Below, piece by piece: positions 1 through 7,347 of a stretch of DNA of 64,000 nucleotides (position 1 is its first letter; each line of letters opens with the position of its first letter). The DNA comes from Desulfopila aestuarii DSM 18488 (GTDB lineage Bacteria; Desulfobacterota; Desulfobulbia; Desulfobulbales; Desulfocapsaceae): the NCBI GenBank assembly GCA_945863875.1, contig CAMBBS010000020.1:18687-82686 (forward strand), in the 5' to 3' direction. Under the pieces are notes generated by a model, which worked only from the letters and a program-made list of their open reading frames with translations, was not told where the DNA came from and did not search any database. The translations under genes and the position numbers were made by a program.

Positions 1-109
1 GCTGCAGTCCGGTCAGGGCCTTGAGGGACTGCACATAGACGCTCCATGAATAGGTCGCGCCAAGACACATCTGCATCAGGACGGCGGAAAGAAGAATGAT
101 ATAGCGCAA
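1..109 (-). CDS. OFA-family MFS transporter, N-terminal fragment (cut by window edge)
   Basis: Only the first ~36 residues are inside the window. They form a hydrophobic first membrane helix followed by the stretch LGATYSWSVYV, which is typical of the start of oxalate/formate antiporter (OFA) family major-facilitator transporters. I place the start at a TTG (107-109), because it directly follows an AGGTGA-like ribosome site and no in-frame ATG lies nearer than the middle of helix 1. The family moves small carboxylates such as oxalate, formate and lactate across the inner membrane. Beside acetate kinase and a lactate/glycolate-type oxidase, a monocarboxylate substrate is likely, but it cannot be fixed from this fragment. 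The rest of the gene lies to the left. Confidence 0.6.
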   Translation of the reverse strand, partial: MRYIILLSAVLMQMCLGATYSWSVYVQSLKALTGLQ

Positions 110-241
110 GCTGTCACCTGGAATCGTAAAGTTTAAAAACCTGTTTCGCGCAGCTCTGTCTCGGTTGGCGGGACCGGTTGTCTGGAAAATAGGCGCTGGT
201 TTTGTTTTTTCGGTGAACGGTTACCCTTTCCCCATGTGCTT

Positions 242-247
242 TGTCAA
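242..247 (-). promoter_or_regulatory. -35 box of a probable promoter for the OFA transporter
   Basis: On the minus strand this is a perfect TTGACA in the context CCTTGACAA, the same context as the well-formed glcD promoter at 6570-6598. The -10 hexamer at the right distance is poor (GTAACC or TAACCG at 218-224), so activation by a regulator bound upstream is possible. Weak call. Confidence 0.35.
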
Positions 248-268
248 GGAATACAAAATTTCCTTTTG

Positions 269-285
269 AAAAGGTAGGACCAATT
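269..285. promoter_or_regulatory. Candidate GntR-family (LldR/PdhR-like) operator
   Basis: The core AGGTAGGACCA is an imperfect copy of TGGT-N3-ACCA. On the complementary strand it reads TTGGTCCTACCT, nearly the same as the perfect site at 6692-6706. E. coli LldR, PdhR and FadR bind palindromes with this spacing. It lies between ackA and the transporter and upstream of the transporter -35 box, so it may tie both to the glcD operon. Confidence 0.5.
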
Positions 286-620
286 TGCAGCCGGCGCTGC
301 AAGGCGACAAAACAGGGATTTATGCTGGCGTAATAAAGGATAAAATGTTAATATACGGAACGCAAAACATAGAGTTACGATATAAAAAGAGGCAGAGGCA
401 ACAGCTCGATGACGGCCAGTTTTTGGTCCATGAAAAAACCAAAACTCCGGTGGGTTGTTCGACGGAAATAAGGTGTTGCCGCCGGTTTGCCAAAAAGGCT
501 ATGGGACGTGTTTCGGTAAGGAAATTCCATTCAACTGATGTTCAATTGTAAACCGGCTCTCTTTGTTGCGGGAAGATATCCGGGGCAGCATGCGGGACAA
601 AAAAGGATTGTGAAGAAATA

Positions 621-1829
621 ATGAAAATACTTGTAATCAACTCGGGCAGTTCGTCGATAAAATTCCAGCTGCTCGATATGTCGGATGAAGCTGTTCTCGC
701 ATCGGGCCTTGTCGAAAGAATAGGCGAAGCCGAAGGACTGATAAAGTGTATCCTCCGGCCGGGTGCCGCCGATGAGCTGACAGTCAAAAAAACGACCGTC
801 GTTGCCGATCATAAAAGCGGCATGCGCCTGGCCGTTGACATACTCTCCGATCCGCGCCAGGGCGTAATCGCCGCTCGGGGCGATATCGATGCGATCGGCC
901 ACCGTGTGGTCCATGGCGGGGAAGATTTTCACCAGCCGACCCTGCTCACCGCCGATGTACTGGCGGCCATCGAAAAGAATATTCCCCTCGCGCCGCTGCA
1001 TAATCCAGCTAATCTTGACGGCATACGGGTGGCGCAGGAATTGTTTGCCGGGGTCCCCCAGGTGGCAATATTTGATACCGCCTTTCACCAGACAATTCCG
1101 CCGCACGCCTATCTTTATGCGCTTCCCTATGAATTGTATGAAAAGCACCGAATCCGTCGCTATGGTTTTCATGGCACTTCACATAAGTTTGTCGCCAGCG
1201 AATGCGCACGCCTGATGGGCAGACCGCTGGAGGAACTGAACCTGATTTCCATCCACCTCGGCAACGGCTGTTCCATGACCGCTGTGGAAAACGGTAAAAG
1301 TGTCGATACCACCCTCGGCCTGACTCCTTTGGAAGGGCTGGTGATGGGCACCCGCAGCGGAGATGTCGACCCGGCTATTCATTCCTTTCTCGCCAGGAAC
1401 TGTACCATGGATATTGAAGCCATCGACGAGATGCTCAACAAGGATTCGGGGTTGAAAGGACTGTGCGGGCTCAACGATATGCGCGATATCCATCAGGCAA
1501 TCGCCAACGGCGATAAAAGGGCCAGGCTGGCTCTCGATGTGCAGACATACCGCAACAAAAAATATGTCGGGGCCTTTATGGCGGTTCTTGGCCGGGTGGA
1601 TGCCATCATCTTCACCGCGGGTATTGGTGAAAACGACGAGGTGGTCCGCGAAATGACCCTGCGCGGGCTGGAGCCGTTTGGCGTTATCATGGACCCTGCT
1701 GCCAATAACCAGCGGATTAAAAAACCGACGCTGCTCAGCAGCCGGGAAAGCCGGGTGCAGATCTGGGGCATTCCGACCAATGAGGAACTGGCCATCGCCC
1801 GCGAGGCGAAAGCCGTCCTCGAGAAATAA
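621..1829 (+). CDS. ackA: Acetate kinase
   Basis: Acetate kinase interconverts acetate + ATP and acetyl phosphate + ADP in the cytoplasm. The 402-residue length is normal for the family. Signatures seen in order are the N-terminal NSGSSSIKF phosphate-binding motif, HRVVHGGE, FHGTSHK, GNGCS (P-loop-like), TRSGDVDP and GIGEND near the C-terminus, all expected of the ASKHA fold. The ATG is preceded by a purine-rich stretch. No phosphotransacetylase gene lies beside it in the window. With the neighbouring carboxylate oxidase it could make ATP from acetyl phosphate; with the Wood-Ljungdahl genes downstream it could also activate acetate. Confidence 0.95.
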   Translation: MKILVINSGSSSIKFQLLDMSDEAVLASGLVERIGEAEGLIKCILRPGAADELTVKKTTVVADHKSGMRLAVDILSDPRQGVIAARGDIDAIGHRVVHGGEDFHQPTLLTADVLAAIEKNIPLAPLHNPANLDGIRVAQELFAGVPQVAIFDTAFHQTIPPHAYLYALPYELYEKHRIRRYGFHGTSHKFVASECARLMGRPLEELNLISIHLGNGCSMTAVENGKSVDTTLGLTPLEGLVMGTRSGDVDPAIHSFLARNCTMDIEAIDEMLNKDSGLKGLCGLNDMRDIHQAIANGDKRARLALDVQTYRNKKYVGAFMAVLGRVDAIIFTAGIGENDEVVREMTLRGLEPFGVIMDPAANNQRIKKPTLLSSRESRVQIWGIPTNEELAIAREAKAVLEK

Positions 1830-1833
1830 AAAA

Positions 1834-1868
1834 ATTCCGGGATGGGCGGATACGGCCCGTCCCGGAAT
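1834..1868 (-). terminator. Rho-independent terminator of the glcD-glcF-ycaO operon
   Basis: A 14-bp near-perfect stem (ATTCCGGGATGGGC at 1834-1847 with GCCCGTCCCGGAAT at 1855-1868) is followed on the minus strand by a run of seven T. It sits between the convergent ends of ackA and ycaO. The T-run lies on the minus side, so it mainly ends the minus-strand operon, but the hairpin could also act on ackA. Confidence 0.85.
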
Positions 1869-1900
1869 GGATGGAATAAATCACCGGAAAGTATCTGGTA

Positions 1901-3691
1901 TTACCTGGTACGAAGCTCTTTTCCGGGCGCTGCAGTCATCTTAAAGGCATTGACCCGTTCATAGATTTGCAGCAGCTTCTTCTGTTCTGCAGAAATTTCC
2001 TGCCAGCTCCCGGCGAAATTGAGTCCATGGAAGCTGCTCCCCCCGTGCACAGCGGATTCCGCGGCGACTATTTCCTCCTCGGCGTAAAACAGTCTCAGGC
2101 TCCGGCTGTAGCCGGCAACCGTTTCTCCGGTCAGATGGAAATTGAGCAGGGTCTGCAGTAATCGATAGTAACGTTTTCTTTTGGCCGGCAGGGCGCCGTA
2201 GTCCAGGCACCAGGTGCACCATTCGAGTGCTGCCTCCTTCTGCTGCAATGCCAGATAAATCATGGCCTTCAGCTCGCCGATGCGCAGGGTCGCCCAGCTT
2301 GAATGTTCGTCAAAGACAATACCGATTGCCTGCGAGAGGAGGACCTGCTCGCCAAGATCGAGGGTTTCCAGCAGCTCGATCAAGGCGCCCAGCTCGTGCT
2401 TATCCATGGCCGGCAACCGCAGCAGGTGAGGGCGCAGCAGCGCGCCGGTTCCTTTGTTGTTATAGAGCAGATCGTCGATGGGGTAAATTTCCGACATGCC
2501 GGGCACCAGGATGCGACAGCTGTACATGCCGCAGTGCAGATATTCGGCGCGATATATATGGAAACCCCTGTCGGTCACCAGGCGCTGCAGCCGGGCAAAT
2601 TCCTCCTCGGTGCTGCCGGTGAAGTCCCAGGGAGAAAATGCGTAGTCGGCACTATCTTGAAACATATTCCAGGAAAGCAGGCCGTCGGAGTCGATAAAAT
2701 GGCTTTCGAGATTAAAGGGATCGGCAACCAGGTTGCTATCGTGGCAGGGCGGCGGGAACCGGCGCAGTCGATCCAGGCTCCGTCCCTGCAGCAGTTCGGT
2801 CAGTGTCCGCTCGATGGCCGTTTCGAACCGGCAGTTGGCGCCAAAGGCAGCAAAGGCGCCGCCGCTGTCGTAGTCGGTGAGCAGCACACAGATAACCGGG
2901 AATTGCCCGCCCAGCGAGGCATCCTTTACCTGGGCGGACAAGCCTTGTTCGGCCAGGGTGTCAAGGATGGAACAGAGTCTGGGGTAGTTTTGCAGGCAGG
3001 AATGCGGCACATCGGGCAGGCTTATACCTTCGGTGATGATGATGTTTTTCACATACCTTTCGAGGATTTCAGACAGTGCCTGGGCGCTGCATTCGGCCGG
3101 GGAATTGCCGGCCGCCATGCCGTTACTGACATACAGGTTGTTCAGCAGGCTTACCGGGAAATAGATTGTCCGGCCGTCGGCAAGGCTTTGAAAGGGCAGG
3201 GCGCACAGGCCGCGGTCGGCGGAGTTGCTGTTGTTGTCACAGAGGTGGGCAAAGGTGAGCTCACCGTCAGGGTCATAGAAGGAGCGCAAGTGTTCATTCA
3301 GCAGCGCCGTTCCCTGCCGATCCCTGCGGGGGACGGCCTCTTTTTCGCCGGCGGTAAACCACCGTTCCCCGGGGAAAAAAAGGTAAGGTTTTTCGTCTTC
3401 ATCGACACGTTCATCTAAAAAATAGTCGGCAAAGAAAAAATTGGTGGACAGTCGTTCAAGAAACTCCCCCAGCCCACTGGCCAGTGCGGCAAGGCGGGAC
3501 GTCCCCTTGCCGTTGGTGCAGAGAAGGGGGCAGTCGTTAGACTGGATATGGACCGACCAGCAGTTGGGCGCCGGGTTGAGCCAGCTTACCGTTTCGGTTC
3601 GAAGACCTAAATTATCCAGTAAGGCGGTGGCCTTGGCGATGGTTTCTTCCAGCGAGAGATCTTTGCCGGGAAGAAGAGTCTTTTCGTTCAT
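1901..3691 (-). CDS. ycaO: YcaO protein (ATP-dependent amide-backbone cyclodehydratase family)
   Basis: A 596-residue protein close in length to E. coli YcaO (586). The start (PGKD..LEE.IA), the SWLNP.PN.WSVHI segment and the NGKG..R.AALAS.LGE..ERLSTN segment match what I recall of the stand-alone YcaO lineage, including the Ser/Glu-rich ATP-binding region, and the C-terminal third is the helical domain seen in E. coli YcaO. E. coli YcaO supports RimO methylthiolation of ribosomal protein S12; biochemistry is otherwise unclear. I choose the ATG at 3689-3691, one base after the glcF stop, over an in-frame GTG at 3712 that would overlap it. Tight spacing implies translational coupling in the glcD-glcF-ycaO operon. 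No precursor peptide or dehydrogenase suggesting a natural-product cluster is nearby. Confidence 0.85.
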   Translation of the reverse strand: MNEKTLLPGKDLSLEETIAKATALLDNLGLRTETVSWLNPAPNCWSVHIQSNDCPLLCTNGKGTSRLAALASGLGEFLERLSTNFFFADYFLDERVDEDEKPYLFFPGERWFTAGEKEAVPRRDRQGTALLNEHLRSFYDPDGELTFAHLCDNNSNSADRGLCALPFQSLADGRTIYFPVSLLNNLYVSNGMAAGNSPAECSAQALSEILERYVKNIIITEGISLPDVPHSCLQNYPRLCSILDTLAEQGLSAQVKDASLGGQFPVICVLLTDYDSGGAFAAFGANCRFETAIERTLTELLQGRSLDRLRRFPPPCHDSNLVADPFNLESHFIDSDGLLSWNMFQDSADYAFSPWDFTGSTEEEFARLQRLVTDRGFHIYRAEYLHCGMYSCRILVPGMSEIYPIDDLLYNNKGTGALLRPHLLRLPAMDKHELGALIELLETLDLGEQVLLSQAIGIVFDEHSSWATLRIGELKAMIYLALQQKEAALEWCTWCLDYGALPAKRKRYYRLLQTLLNFHLTGETVAGYSRSLRLFYAEEEIVAAESAVHGGSSFHGLNFAGSWQEISAEQKKLLQIYERVNAFKMTAAPGKELRTR

Positions 3692-3692
3692 G

Positions 3693-4997
3693 TTAGATTG
3701 TTTTGCCGGCACGCAGTGAATCAGCTAACATTTCCACGACAAAGCGCACCTTTTCGCCGGATTCATGCTGCTGCAGGTTATCCTGGATATGCATGACGCA
3801 GGTCGGGCAGCCGGTGGCCACGTAGTCAACCTCGGCATCCTGGATATTTTTCACCTTGTGGTTGTTTATTTTAATCGCTGTATCGTAATGGGTGATGCAG
3901 TAGCTTCCGGCACTGCCGCAACAGACCGCCGCATCTTTCATCTCTTTGAATTCAACACCGGGGATCATCTTCAGCAGTTTTCTCGGCTGTTCGCTGATGC
4001 CCTGGCCGCGAACCATATGGCAGGGATCGTGATACGATACCTTATAGGGCAGCCGGCCGAGATCCTCTTCCTTGATATCAAGGTTTTTTTCAATAAATTC
4101 GTTGATGTCGTAGACTTTTTTGGTAAAGGCCTGCAGTTCCCTGCTGTCGTCAATGAAGAGCTTGATCTCTTTTTTCAGGGCCATGCCGCACGAGGAACAG
4201 GCAACGACGATTGCGTCGAGATCGTATTGCTGAAACAGGTTGAAATTGTGTTCCATGAGCATCTTCGCCCCTTCGTAATCGCCGTTGGCGAGTACCGGGG
4301 TGCCGTTGCACTTCTGTTTTTTCGGAATAACCACTTCATAGCCGTAGCCGGTGAGGATATCGACTACCGATTTCACCACGTTGGTGTAGATCAGATTGCC
4401 GGCACAACCGGTGAAATAACCGATGCGTCCCTTGGCCGGTCCATTTTTCGCAGGGATGACCTCGGGATATTGGCTCTGGGCGCTTCTCAGGGCCATCTGG
4501 GGAAAGAACCTTCGTTTGGAAAAGCCAAAGAGCGGAAACAGGTAGCGCACCGGGTTTTTCGGACCAATGCCAAACAGGGCCCGCTGGGCGACGCCAATCA
4601 GCAGCGCCCCCAGGGTGATCGGCCATTTGCGCCAGACCAGCTGGCGGAAAATGAGTGCCTTGAAAAAGCCGAGCCCTTCCTGGGTGGTGATATACCAGCG
4701 AAGCCTGAGCACCACATGCTCCGGACTGACCCCGGCGGGGCAGTTGGCCGAACAGGTCTTGCAGTTGAGGCATTCGTTGACGGCGTCTTTTACCCTCTGG
4801 GTGATCTGGATGTCTCCCGAGACCAGCTTTTCGGCAAGTTTATTCTTGCCGCGGGCGACATACAATTCATTGCCCATCTCTTTGAACACCGGACAGACCG
4901 AGCGGCACTTGCCGCATTGCATGCATTTCTGGAATTCTTTGGCGGCTTCAAGTAAATGGGTTTCAGCCTGTTGTTTAACGCTAATGTGCTTGGTCAT
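3693..4997 (-). CDS. Iron-sulfur (CCG-domain) subunit of a 2-hydroxyacid dehydrogenase, GlcF/LutA-like
   Basis: 434 residues. The N-terminus carries two [4Fe-4S] motifs (CMQCGKCRSVCP, about residue 25, and CLNCKTCSANCP, about residue 75). Two CCG domains follow; the second has HDPCH and VCCGSAGSYC, while the first has GCAGN and a KCNG variant in place of CCG. This is the electron-accepting partner of FAD-linked glycolate or D-lactate oxidases (GlcF) and related LutA/GlpC proteins. A segment near residues 115-150 is hydrophobic enough to touch the membrane. It lies 16 bases after the FAD subunit and one base before ycaO, in a single operon. Substrate (lactate or glycolate) cannot be settled from sequence. 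Confidence 0.85.
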   Translation of the reverse strand: MTKHISVKQQAETHLLEAAKEFQKCMQCGKCRSVCPVFKEMGNELYVARGKNKLAEKLVSGDIQITQRVKDAVNECLNCKTCSANCPAGVSPEHVVLRLRWYITTQEGLGFFKALIFRQLVWRKWPITLGALLIGVAQRALFGIGPKNPVRYLFPLFGFSKRRFFPQMALRSAQSQYPEVIPAKNGPAKGRIGYFTGCAGNLIYTNVVKSVVDILTGYGYEVVIPKKQKCNGTPVLANGDYEGAKMLMEHNFNLFQQYDLDAIVVACSSCGMALKKEIKLFIDDSRELQAFTKKVYDINEFIEKNLDIKEEDLGRLPYKVSYHDPCHMVRGQGISEQPRKLLKMIPGVEFKEMKDAAVCCGSAGSYCITHYDTAIKINNHKVKNIQDAEVDYVATGCPTCVMHIQDNLQQHESGEKVRFVVEMLADSLRAGKTI

Positions 4998-5013
4998 TTT
5001 TCATCCACCCCGC

Positions 5014-6408
5014 TTACGCTGTCTGCTCTGCCGGCATGTCGAACATCTTGCCTGGATTGAGCAGATTGAGGGGGTCAAAGGTCCTTTTGATATTCTGGAG
5101 GAGCCTGATTCCTTCACTGCCGATCTGATTCTGCAAAAACGGTTTCTTCTCCAGCCCGATGCCGTGTTCTCCGGAGATGGTGCCTTCCAGGTCGATGGCC
5201 AGTTGGAACAATTCCGCCACGCCCTTTTCGGTGCGGGCCATTTCATCTTTGTCGCGCATGTCCAGTAAAAAGGTGGGATGCAGGTTGCCGTCTCCGGCAT
5301 GGCCGAAGATACCGATCTGCAGCTGATATTTTTCGGCGATCCGGGTGATGCCGCGCACCATTTCCGGCAATTTGGAGCGCATTACCGTGGCGTCTTCGAG
5401 GATGAGATTCGGTCTGACACTGGCCAGGGCGTTCAGGGCGACGCGACGTCCCTCGAAGAGGCGATCTCGCTCCGTGCTGGTTTTCGCCCGGACAAAATCA
5501 CGGATATCGTTCTTTTTCACCTGTTGTTCGACCTTGGCCATTTCGGCGATGGCGGAATTCTTTTCGCCGTCGGTCTCGATCAATAGTACGGCGGCTCCGT
5601 CACGGGGTAGCCCACAATCTTTAAAATTCTGGATGGCGTTGATCGTGGCGTTGTCCATGAACTCCATGGTCGATGGAGTGACCCCCGAGGCAATGATGTC
5701 CGATACCGCCTGGGCGGCGCCATCAAGGCTGTTGAATATCGCCAGGGCCGACTCCCGGTGCTCGGGGATGGGCAGCAGGGCGAGGGTCACTTCGGTCATG
5801 ATGCCGAGCAGGCCTTCGCTGCCGACGAAGATACCCTCCATGTTGAAGCCGGCGACGTGTTTGACGCATTTATTGCCGAGGATGACGATCTCGCCCTGGG
5901 GTAAAACGACCTTCATCATCTTCACATAGTCCTTGGTAACTCCGTATTTCAGGCCGCGCAGCCCACCGGCATTTTCCGCCACATTGCCGCCGATGGTAGA
6001 AAAGGTCACACTGCCGGGATCAGGGGGGTAAAAGAGATTGGCTTTGGCGGCGATCGGGTCGATATCGGAGGTGGTCAGTCCCGCTTCAACGGTGATAAGA
6101 CGGTTGGCCGGATCAAAATCGATGATCCGCTTCATTTTGTCCATGCACAGGACAATGCCTTTTTTAAAGGGAACCGAACCTCCTGACAGGCCACTCCCCT
6201 GACCCCGGGGTGTCACCGGGATCTTTTCCCGGTAGGCGAATTTCATGAGCTGGCTCACCTGTTCGGTGGTGGTAGCGAAAACAACAGCCTCCGGCCGGAT
6301 TTCGACATGTGAGGCGTCATAGCTGTAGGCGATCATGTCTTCAATTTCCGTGAGAACGTTCTGGCTGCTGAAGATAGCCTGCAGTTGCTGAATTTGGTTT
6401 TTGGTCAT
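5014..6408 (-). CDS. FAD-binding 2-hydroxyacid dehydrogenase, GlcD / D-lactate dehydrogenase-like
   Basis: 464 residues with the FAD-binding PCMH fold (TPRGQGSGLSGGSVP, about residue 65; PPDPGS..STIGGN and GLRGLKYG, about residues 130-155) and the FAD-linked oxidase C-terminal domain ending in GDGNLHPT, GTISGEHGIG and FDPLNLLNPGK. Proteins of this type oxidise D-lactate or glycolate to the 2-oxoacid and pass electrons to the adjacent CCG Fe-S subunit. It is the first gene of the operon, with a strong sigma-70 promoter and two operator-like palindromes upstream. In sulfate reducers such pairs often oxidise D-lactate, which fits acetate kinase and a carboxylate transporter next door, but glycolate is also possible. 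Confidence 0.88.
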   Translation of the reverse strand: MTKNQIQQLQAIFSSQNVLTEIEDMIAYSYDASHVEIRPEAVVFATTTEQVSQLMKFAYREKIPVTPRGQGSGLSGGSVPFKKGIVLCMDKMKRIIDFDPANRLITVEAGLTTSDIDPIAAKANLFYPPDPGSVTFSTIGGNVAENAGGLRGLKYGVTKDYVKMMKVVLPQGEIVILGNKCVKHVAGFNMEGIFVGSEGLLGIMTEVTLALLPIPEHRESALAIFNSLDGAAQAVSDIIASGVTPSTMEFMDNATINAIQNFKDCGLPRDGAAVLLIETDGEKNSAIAEMAKVEQQVKKNDIRDFVRAKTSTERDRLFEGRRVALNALASVRPNLILEDATVMRSKLPEMVRGITRIAEKYQLQIGIFGHAGDGNLHPTFLLDMRDKDEMARTEKGVAELFQLAIDLEGTISGEHGIGLEKKPFLQNQIGSEGIRLLQNIKRTFDPLNLLNPGKMFDMPAEQTA

Positions 6409-6556
6409 GGTCTACTCCGTTGACTGAGAAACAGAGGAGCACATCCGCTCCCTGGTGGTGGTGACGAATCCGGAGTGGTCTCGGGTGGGAATGCCCCTGC
6501 CGCTGCCACCGGAAAGTACCTGTCCCTTGTTCGACCGGAACCTGCCGGTGTCATAT

Positions 6557-6572
6557 AATGGTAGTACCAATT
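6557..6572. promoter_or_regulatory. Operator-like palindrome O1 overlapping the glcD transcription start
   Basis: AATGGTAGTACCAATT contains TGGT-N3-ACCA and touches the last bases of the -10 box and the predicted start of transcription, a position expected for repression. The half-sites match LldR/PdhR-type operators. Confidence 0.6.
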
Positions 6573-6598
6573 TTAAAAGATACCAATGCACTTGTCAA
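6570..6598 (-). promoter_or_regulatory. Sigma-70 promoter of the glcD-glcF-ycaO operon
   Basis: On the minus strand a perfect TTGACA (6593-6598) is followed after exactly 17 bases by TAAAAT (6570-6575). Transcription would start near 6563, leaving a leader of about 155 bases before glcD. Confidence 0.75.
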
Positions 6599-6691
6599 GG
6601 GGAAATAATTTACGGGGGCTGTTCTCGGATATTTCCCTTGAAAACAGTGAAAGTGCGAAGAAACAGCCCGCAGAAAATATCGGCAATGGAA

Positions 6692-6706
6692 ATTGGTCCT
6701 ACCAAT
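6692..6706. promoter_or_regulatory. Operator-like perfect palindrome O2 upstream of the glcD promoter
   Basis: ATTGGTCCTACCAAT is a perfect 15-base palindrome of the TGGT-N3-ACCA type. Its centre is about 135 bases from O1, so a dimer bound at each could loop the promoter, as known for the two LldR sites around E. coli lldPRD. No GntR-family gene is in the window, so the regulator must lie elsewhere. Confidence 0.65.
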
Positions 6707-7115
6707 ATAAGCGCTTTGCTGTGGTGCTCTCTGGGTTGGGCCCGATGGCGATACCGGGCCTGTTGCCAGCGTGCATGCTCCGGCATCTGTTGTCGGTTGT
6801 ACACCCACAGATCGGTAGGTCTGCACTCTCCTTTTGCGCAGGAGAAAAAATACAAAAAATATCGCTGCCCGGCAATTTTTATCTCTTTTTAGCAGGAGAA
6901 TTCTCCCCCGGACCACCCGATTGAAAATGGGTTTTTGCATGTGTTTTTGCTACCCTATCGAATGTGCAGGATGATCACGGCGGCAACATCTCACCTGATA
7001 TTAGGGAGATGGCAAGGTGCCGGAAAAGCATCAGAAATAGTGATGAGATATAACAGAAAAAAAGATTAACTGTTTGTGCGCATGCCAAGGGCAGGCTATG
7101 AGCAAAAATTCCCAA

Positions 7116-7150
7116 TTACAAGTTGTAAGTGTGAAAATATATGATATATT
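7116..7150 (+). promoter_or_regulatory. Palindrome and possible promoter ahead of acsV
   Basis: TTACAAGTTGTAA (7116-7128) is a perfect 13-base palindrome. Its right half supplies a TTGTAA (7123-7128) which is 16 bases from TATATT (7145-7150). A protein bound at the palindrome would cover the -35 box. Regulator unknown; the promoter call is tentative. Confidence 0.4.
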
Positions 7151-7347
7151 TATGCGTTGTTTACAATCTGGCTGAAGGGGAGTCGCGGAGGGTATCTTTC
7201 TCCACTGCAGTGCTTCAACACGAGGAATATTGGTACGTTATTGAGAAATAATGGCGGTAAATTCTGTTGTTGTCAAATATCGCCGAGCAGTGAATTAAAG
7301 AAGACAGTTAAATCCAGTTGTTTCCCTGGTGGACAAGGTAAGGCCGC

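Larger units (their letters stand above)
110..620. other. Divergent intergenic region between the OFA transporter and ackA
   Basis: About 510 bases without a credible gene separate a minus-strand transporter from plus-strand acetate kinase. It contains a TTGACA box on the minus strand (242-247) pointing to the transporter and a TGGT-N3-ACCA-type palindrome (269-285). Two short open frames here (114-302 and 285-551) have no recognisable composition or family and I do not treat them as genes. No clear promoter for ackA could be fixed. Confidence 0.5.
6409..7347. other. Long divergent intergenic region between glcD and acsV
   Basis: About 940 bases. The left part holds the glcD promoter and two operators. 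The right part (7000-7347) is the presumed control region of the Wood-Ljungdahl cluster, with a palindrome overlapping a possible promoter at 7116-7150. Open frames at 6455-6940 and 7157-7351 show no family features and I do not call them genes. I looked for a cobalamin riboswitch before acsV and did not see its conserved boxes. Confidence 0.5.

Noticed and set aside
2303..3418. Plus-strand 371-codon open frame opposite ycaO
   Set aside because: It is a shadow of a well-supported minus-strand gene, with no family features of its own. The same holds for the long frame at 3765-4955 opposite glcF.
7000..7347. Cobalamin riboswitch before acsV
   Set aside because: Expected because of the corrinoid protein, but no conserved GCCACTG or B12-box sequence could be read.
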